From: Chromatiales bacterium
GTDB lineage: Bacteria > Pseudomonadota > Gammaproteobacteria > Chromatiales > Chromatiaceae
Assembly (NCBI GenBank): GCA_028280505.1
Contig: JANQLO010000074.1
Location: 87,953 to 151,952, forward strand
Length of the DNA stretch: 64,000 nt
Reading direction: 5' to 3'
Shown here: piece after piece, positions 57,260 to 64,000 of the stretch
Position numbering within the stretch: position 1 is the first letter of the stretch
How the letters are laid out: each line of letters begins with the position of its first letter
Notes under the pieces: model-generated
Database searches by the model: none
The model's input: the letters and a program-made list of their open reading frames with translations, nothing else
Told to the model about the DNA's origin: nothing
Translations under genes and position numbers: made by a program

Positions 57260-57338
57260 TGCACTTCTCGCAGGTATAGATCAATCTAAATCGAAGGGGC
57301 CGATATGACAGCGTCCGCCATACCGACCATCTGAATCA

Positions 57339-59906
<2,568 letters not shown>

Positions 59907-60121
59907 ATAGGGGTTTCCGTGGTCGGCCAAACCGGGGCAAATGAACCGATAACCGGAGGGCCAGGACTTGTTATCGTTTTTGGGCCAATTAAGCGCTGGA
60001 TGATATCACGTCGAGCAAGGGGTGCGATACTCAAAAAAAACGCCGCAGAACGGCTTACAGCCGCTGAGAGGTCGATCTGTCCGGAAAACAACCCTGGTTT
60101 TGTATTCTGGCCAATGCCGAT

Positions 60122-60898
60122 TTAGAAGCGAACCGCCGGGGTTTCGATGGGCAGGCCGTTACCGCGCGAACCGACATAGAGTTCGAGCAGGTCGAGTTCG
60201 CGCGATCCGGGCTCGAAGGGTTCGGCCCGAAACGATACGAAGCACTCGCCGATACGCTGTTGCAGACTAGTGATCCGGCCGCTGCCGAGACGATACTCGG
60301 GAAAACCGTTGGACTGTCCCTGGCTGAGACGCTGACCGCGCAACATCTGGCCCTGATGCTGTAGGTGACAATGCCGGCATGACATGCCGAGCTGTCCGAA
60401 ACGGGTGTTGTACAGCACCTCGCCCTCGGTCAGAAGCGGCGCCATCTCTCCGTCTGTTCGAATGTTTACCGGCACACCGCGCGCGCGATGGCGTACGAAG
60501 GTCTCGAGCGCAGTCAATTCGCGGTCTCCCGGCATCAACGGAAAGCGATCGAGGTGAATCTCCCAGCAATAATTGAGCCGTTTTTGCAACGTCACCAATC
60601 CACCCAGGTTGGGATCAAACACCGGATAACGGGCAATTGCCTCGGGATCGAGCTTGGCGCCGTCTTCACCGTGACAGTCTGCACAACGATACTCCTCGGC
60701 CTCTCGCAGCTCATGAAACAACTCGGCACCGCGCTCGACGGTCATCATGCCGGGGTTCTCGAATTCGTCATCCTGCATTGCCTGCGTGCTTTCGTCCAGA
60801 AAGGCATAACCGCTCACCGGCCCGGCACCCACAATCGGCGGCGAAACGAACATCGCCATAATCAATGCAAATAAAAGACCGTACCGTCGCCTACTCAT
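60122..60898 (-). CDS. soxA: Diheme cytochrome SoxA
   Basis: A 258-residue exported protein (signal LLFALIMAMFVSPPIVGA). It has two heme-binding motifs, CADCH (about 72) and CRHCH (about 175), and a conserved cysteine region RIGECFVSFRAEPF that matches the persulfide-bearing active site of SoxA. With SoxX it forms the periplasmic enzyme that attaches thiosulfate to the carrier SoxYZ. It overlaps the soxX stop by four bases. soxYZ, soxB and soxCD are not in this window, so they must be elsewhere. Confidence 0.93.
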   Translation of the reverse strand: MSRRRYGLLFALIMAMFVSPPIVGAGPVSGYAFLDESTQAMQDDEFENPGMMTVERGAELFHELREAEEYRCADCHGEDGAKLDPEAIARYPVFDPNLGGLVTLQKRLNYCWEIHLDRFPLMPGDRELTALETFVRHRARGVPVNIRTDGEMAPLLTEGEVLYNTRFGQLGMSCRHCHLQHQGQMLRGQRLSQGQSNGFPEYRLGSGRITSLQQRIGECFVSFRAEPFEPGSRELDLLELYVGSRGNGLPIETPAVRF

Positions 60899-61365
60899 TT
60901 CAGGTTCACCAGATAGGCCACAAGATCTTCGACCTGCTGTGCGTCGAGCATGGTCTTACCCCAATAATCATCGGCCACGCGGTTACCGAGCATGGGGTCG
61001 CGGTAGAAACCCGGCATGATGCTGAACGGATTGACCTGCTGTTCATCGACGATACGTAGACGTATTTGGCCGGCAGTGTAACGTGCGCCTACACCGTCGA
61101 GCGGCGGCCCCACGGTACCGTGAAACGATTCTTCGGGAATGGGCAGGCGATGACAGGCCAAGCAATTACCGCCATTCTGATCGGCGGCCAGCGCGCGCCC
61201 ACGTTCCGGATCACCTTGCAGACCGCACAGAGGTTGCTCTATCGCGAAGCCCGTCGCCTCCCAGGTACAAAAACCATCACCGACCGGCGGACCGGCGGAT
61301 GCCGACGGCAACACCACCATCACACCTATCGCCATTACCGCCCGCTTCAGCGACCGCCCGAGCAT
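60895..61365 (-). CDS. soxX: Monoheme cytochrome SoxX
   Basis: A 156-residue exported c-type cytochrome. The heme motif CLACH sits in NGGNCLACHRLP, with the distal Met expected in the FSIMPGF segment, as usual for SoxX. The signal peptide is VMAIGVMVVLPSASA. I start at the ATG at 61365 because AGGAG lies nine bases before it; the TTG at 61374 has no room for a ribosome binding site. It is the SoxA partner in thiosulfate oxidation. Confidence 0.92.
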   Translation of the reverse strand: MLGRSLKRAVMAIGVMVVLPSASAGPPVGDGFCTWEATGFAIEQPLCGLQGDPERGRALAADQNGGNCLACHRLPIPEESFHGTVGPPLDGVGARYTAGQIRLRIVDEQQVNPFSIMPGFYRDPMLGNRVADDYWGKTMLDAQQVEDLVAYLVNLK

Positions 61366-61502
61366 CCTGCGCAACTCCTGTAAACATTAAAACCGGAATC
61401 GTTAATCGCCGATGCTAAACCGACATGACCGGCAGTGGCTTGATCCACATCACCCCGCAGTCAACGCCGACCCGGGTGAGTAACGGCAATGAGACCACCC
61501 AT

Positions 61503-61970
61503 TCAGGACGTGATCGGCAAGGCCGTTTTGTCCAACACACGACGCAACACAAAGCTCGAATGCACGCCGCTGACCCCCTCGATTCGGGTGATTTTGTTCA
61601 GCAGCAGCGCCTGATAGGCATCCATGTCACGCACGATCACCTTCAATTGATAATCGGCTTCCTGACCGGTAATCAACAGACATTCCAATACCTCCGGCAG
61701 TGTCGAGACTTGTTGCTCGAAGTTGGCGAAACGTTCGGGGGTATGGCGGTCCATCGAAATGTGGACCAACGCGAGTAGCGTCAGGCCAAGGGTCTTGGCG
61801 TCGAGCAAAGCGCGATAACCGATGATCACACCGCTCTCTTCCAGGGCCCTTACCCGACGCAAACAGGGCGACGGCGAAAGGCCGATGCGTTCAGCCAGTT
61901 CCTGATTACTGATGCGACCCTCTGTCTGAACGATTTCGAGGATGCGGCGATCATAACGATCGAGTTCCAT
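61503..61970 (-). CDS. Lrp/AsnC-family transcriptional regulator
   Basis: A 155-residue Lrp-type regulator. The N-terminal helix-turn-helix (LDRYDRRILEIVQTEGRISNQELAERIGLSPSPCLRRVRALE, given by its parts) is followed by a RAM/ACT effector domain (TGQEADYQLKVIVRDMDAYQALLLNKI). The length is close to E. coli Lrp (164). Its start is 269 bp from leuA on the opposite strand, which makes leucine-pathway control plausible. The ligand is not determined by sequence. Confidence 0.92.
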   Translation of the reverse strand: MELDRYDRRILEIVQTEGRISNQELAERIGLSPSPCLRRVRALEESGVIIGYRALLDAKTLGLTLLALVHISMDRHTPERFANFEQQVSTLPEVLECLLITGQEADYQLKVIVRDMDAYQALLLNKITRIEGVSGVHSSFVLRRVLDKTALPITS

Positions 61971-62239
61971 GTTCTGCCCCTGTTCAGTGAACTTGCGACA
62001 TCATCTCAATAAATTAAATATAATTACACAATTTTATTGTTTGATAATGGCTAATTAGTGGAATTTTCGCAATCAACTACCGTCGATAACGGCCTAAACT
62101 TCCACTGTCGGCCAAAAACCGGCAATGACCTGCCAGTGCCTACCCGGCCCGCGCAGAGAAGCCCGTGCCCTACCCGGGCCAGCGCCAAGACATCGCCCCT
62201 CCCCGGCAACGGGGAGGGTTTGTTATCCGGGAGAATCCA
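61971..62239. other. Divergent lrp-leuA regulatory region
   Basis: The left part (62005-62055) is strongly AT-rich, a likely place for promoters and for Lrp binding. The right part is GC-rich, contains an imperfect direct repeat (TGCCTACCCGG.. and TGCCCTACCCGGG..) and ends in the hairpin at 62197-62218. No leucine-rich leader peptide was found. Confidence 0.5.
62197..62218 (+). terminator. Attenuator-like hairpin just before leuA
   Basis: A perfect 9-bp GC-rich stem closed by a GCAA tetraloop, followed by TTTGTTAT and then the leuA ribosome binding site. This looks like an intrinsic terminator placed 22 bp before the start codon, as expected for attenuation control. Confidence 0.7.
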
Positions 62240-63907
62240 ATGAACCGTTTCGACCACCGAAAGTACCGCCCTGCAGACGCGATCCGTCTGACCGATCGGC
62301 AATGGCCGGACCGGCGTATTTTGCAAGCACCCATTTGGGCCAGCGTCGATCTGCGTGACGGGAATCAGGCGCTGCTCGAGCCCATGAATGTGGAACAAAA
62401 ACAACGCCTGTGGGCACTCTTGGTCAAACTCGGCCTCAAAGAGATCGAGGTCGGTTTCCCGTCGGCCAGCCAGCCGGACTACGACTTTGTGCGTTGGCTG
62501 ATCGAAAACGATCGGATCCCCGAGGACGTCACCATCCAGGTGCTTGTGCAGGCACGCGAGGCATTGGTCTCGCGCACCTTCGAAGCCTTGCGCGGCGTGC
62601 GGCGTGCGATCGTCCATGTCTATAACTCGACCTCGACTGTGCAACGCGAACGGGTGTTCGGACGCGATCGCGACGGTATCAAGGCGATTGCGGTCGAAGG
62701 TGCGCGCCTGTTGCAACAGGAGGCCAGGCGTTACCCGAAGACCGATTGGATCTTCCAGTATTCGCCAGAGAGCTTCACCAATACCGAATGGGACTATGCG
62801 GTCGAGGTCTGCGACGCAGTGACCGAAGTTTGGCAACCAACCGTATCATCCCCCTGTATCATTAATTTGCCGGCGACGGTCGAGAGTAGCACGCCAAACC
62901 TGTTTGCCGATCAAGTCGAATACTTCTGCCGCCGTATCGGCCGTCGGGATGCCGTCATCGTCTCGGTGCACACCCATAACGATCGTGGCAGTGCAGTTGC
63001 CGCCGCCGAACTGGCGTTAATGGCCGGCGCCGACCGGGTCGAGGGCACGTTGCTGGGTAACGGCGAGCGCACGGGCAATATGGACCTCGTCACCTTGGCG
63101 ATGAATCTTTACAGCCAAGGCGTCGACCCACAATTGGACCTGTCCAATCCGGACGAGATCATCCAGGTCTATACCCAATGCACCGCGCTGCCGGTACATC
63201 CTCGTCACCCCTGGGTCGGCGAGTTGGTTTACACCGCGTTTTCCGGCAGTCACCAAGACGCCATCAACAAGTGTTTGCATCAACAAAAGCCCAATGAACC
63301 CTGGCAGGTCGCCTATCTGCCGATCGACCCACAAGACCTGGGCCGGGATTATCAGGCCGTGATCCGGGTTAACAGCCAATCCGGCAAAGGCGGCGTCGCC
63401 TTCGTGCTGGAACGTGATTACGGACTGGTTCTGCCACGCTGGCTACAGGTCGATCTCGCCCGCATCGTGCAACAGGAAAGCGAACGCACACCCGGCGAAA
63501 TCGACAGCTCGCGCATTCATGCATTGTTCATGCAACATTATGTGCGCAAGCAGGACCCGACCAATCTGATCGCATACCGACTGGAGCGCCAGGACGGTAT
63601 CGACCGCATCGAGGTCCAGCTCACGGATGGTCGCAACGAACACACTATCCGTGGTCGCGGTCAAGGCGCGATAGACGCCTTCGTCAATGCCTGGATCGGC
63701 GCCTTCGGCAATCATGTTTCGGTAATCGGCTACAGCGAACATGCGCTGGAGGAAGGCACCGACGCCGAGGCCGTGGCCTACATTCAGCTCAATATCGATG
63801 GCCACCGTATGGCTGGTGCCGCCTTCGATCGCGATACGGTGAGCGCCTCGCTGGGCGCGGTGATCGCTGCGCTCAACCAAGCAGAAGCCGCGCGCCGAGT
63901 CGCCTAG
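62240..63907 (+). CDS. leuA: 2-isopropylmalate synthase
   Basis: A 555-residue enzyme of the first committed step of leucine synthesis. It has an N-terminal DRE-TIM barrel (ASVDLRDGNQALLEPM, about 35-50; VHTHNDRGSAVAAAELAL with the metal-binding His pair; GNGERTGNMDLVTLAMN) and a C-terminal leucine-sensing regulatory domain (from about 425). The length and start (MNRFDHRKYRP) match the longer LeuA type known from actinobacteria and many proteobacteria, rather than the 523-residue E. coli type. GGGAGAATCCA precedes the ATG at 62240. Confidence 0.95.
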   Translation: MNRFDHRKYRPADAIRLTDRQWPDRRILQAPIWASVDLRDGNQALLEPMNVEQKQRLWALLVKLGLKEIEVGFPSASQPDYDFVRWLIENDRIPEDVTIQVLVQAREALVSRTFEALRGVRRAIVHVYNSTSTVQRERVFGRDRDGIKAIAVEGARLLQQEARRYPKTDWIFQYSPESFTNTEWDYAVEVCDAVTEVWQPTVSSPCIINLPATVESSTPNLFADQVEYFCRRIGRRDAVIVSVHTHNDRGSAVAAAELALMAGADRVEGTLLGNGERTGNMDLVTLAMNLYSQGVDPQLDLSNPDEIIQVYTQCTALPVHPRHPWVGELVYTAFSGSHQDAINKCLHQQKPNEPWQVAYLPIDPQDLGRDYQAVIRVNSQSGKGGVAFVLERDYGLVLPRWLQVDLARIVQQESERTPGEIDSSRIHALFMQHYVRKQDPTNLIAYRLERQDGIDRIEVQLTDGRNEHTIRGRGQGAIDAFVNAWIGAFGNHVSVIGYSEHALEEGTDAEAVAYIQLNIDGHRMAGAAFDRDTVSASLGAVIAALNQAEAARRVA

Positions 63908-63931
63908 CCCGCCTATTGCACGAAGGATGAC

Positions 63932-64000
63932 TTCAGGCATCCTGCCTTTCGCCCTTCGGGCCAGCCTGTCGGCTGTTCGAAACCGCTCCCGGCGGTTTCG
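63932..64000. repeat. Chain of micro-hairpins at the window end
   Basis: Four small inverted repeats follow one another: AGGCA-TCC-TGCCT, GCCC-TTC-GGGC, AGCC-TGTC-GGCT and a 9-bp stem CGAAACCGC/GCGGTTTCG. The first unit resembles the one at 571. This is probably one copy of a dispersed intergenic repeat, cut by the window edge; it may also end leuA transcription. Confidence 0.5.

Noticed and set aside
62125..62358. Leader peptide for leuA attenuation
   Set aside because: The frame has no run of leucine codons and reads far into leuA in another frame.

Overview
The window looks like a chromosomal segment of a sulfur-oxidising gammaproteobacterium close to the Chromatiales. The evidence is a two-subunit class III polyhydroxyalkanoate (PHA) synthase (phaC + phaE, the Allochromatium vinosum type), soxXA, cmoAB, and the typical gammaproteobacterial order gyrA-serC-pheA-hisC-tyrA-aroA-cmk-rpsA-ihfB. 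Coding DNA is visibly GC-rich. No insertion sequence, prophage, CRISPR array, rRNA or complete tRNA was recognised. The left edge carries only a tRNA-like 3' remnant. The taxonomic placement is an inference from gene content and order.

Layout. 1-0.84 kb: non-coding, with the tRNA-like scar and a micro-hairpin repeat. 0.84-4.9 kb: a SixA-like phosphatase, a YdbH-type envelope pair and an orphan secreted peptide. 4.9-13.6 kb: methylcitrate cycle cluster prpE-gntR-prpB-prpC-acnD-prpF on the minus strand, with three TGTCGACA palindromes as likely operators. 14.0-16.9 kb: a periplasmic binding protein plus GGDEF-EAL pair. 16.9-20.9 kb: PEP synthase, its regulator PpsR and a flavin oxidoreductase. 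21.2-29.2 kb: aceA-aceK-rraA and glcB-maeA (glyoxylate shunt and malic enzyme). 29.4-35.8 kb: PHA genes phaC-phaE, phaA and phaR, then transhydrogenase sthA. Together 4.9-35.8 kb is a carbon-management block: propionate, acetate and acetyl-CoA enter through prp, ace/glc and phaA, surplus goes to PHA, and ppsA, maeA and sthA balance gluconeogenesis and NAD(P)H.

36-47.5 kb is the most unusual part. lexA is divergent from a YprA/MrfA-type helicase and YprB/MrfB-type exonuclease. The shared promoter region carries two direct-repeat SOS boxes (GTTC-N7-GTTC and GAAC-N7-GAAC). The same double box occurs again at 45.1 kb before a 55-residue single-pass membrane protein with its own promoter and terminator: a candidate new SOS effector. 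Next to it is a three-gene cassette with a MotA/TolQ/ExbB-like channel, a TolR-like protein carrying a beta-domain, and a membrane protein of unknown function. Between these loci lie a low-GC VOC gene, hspQ, cmoB, cmoA, a SET-domain protein and an ArnD-like protein that has lost key catalytic residues.

47.5-59.9 kb: ihfB, rpsA, cmk, aroA, tyrA, hisC, pheA, serA, serC and gyrA (serine and aromatic amino-acid synthesis, translation, topology). 60.1-64 kb: soxXA, an Lrp/AsnC regulator and leuA with a strong hairpin just before its start, ending in a chain of micro-hairpins at the window edge.

All assignments come from reading the sequence. No database search was run.
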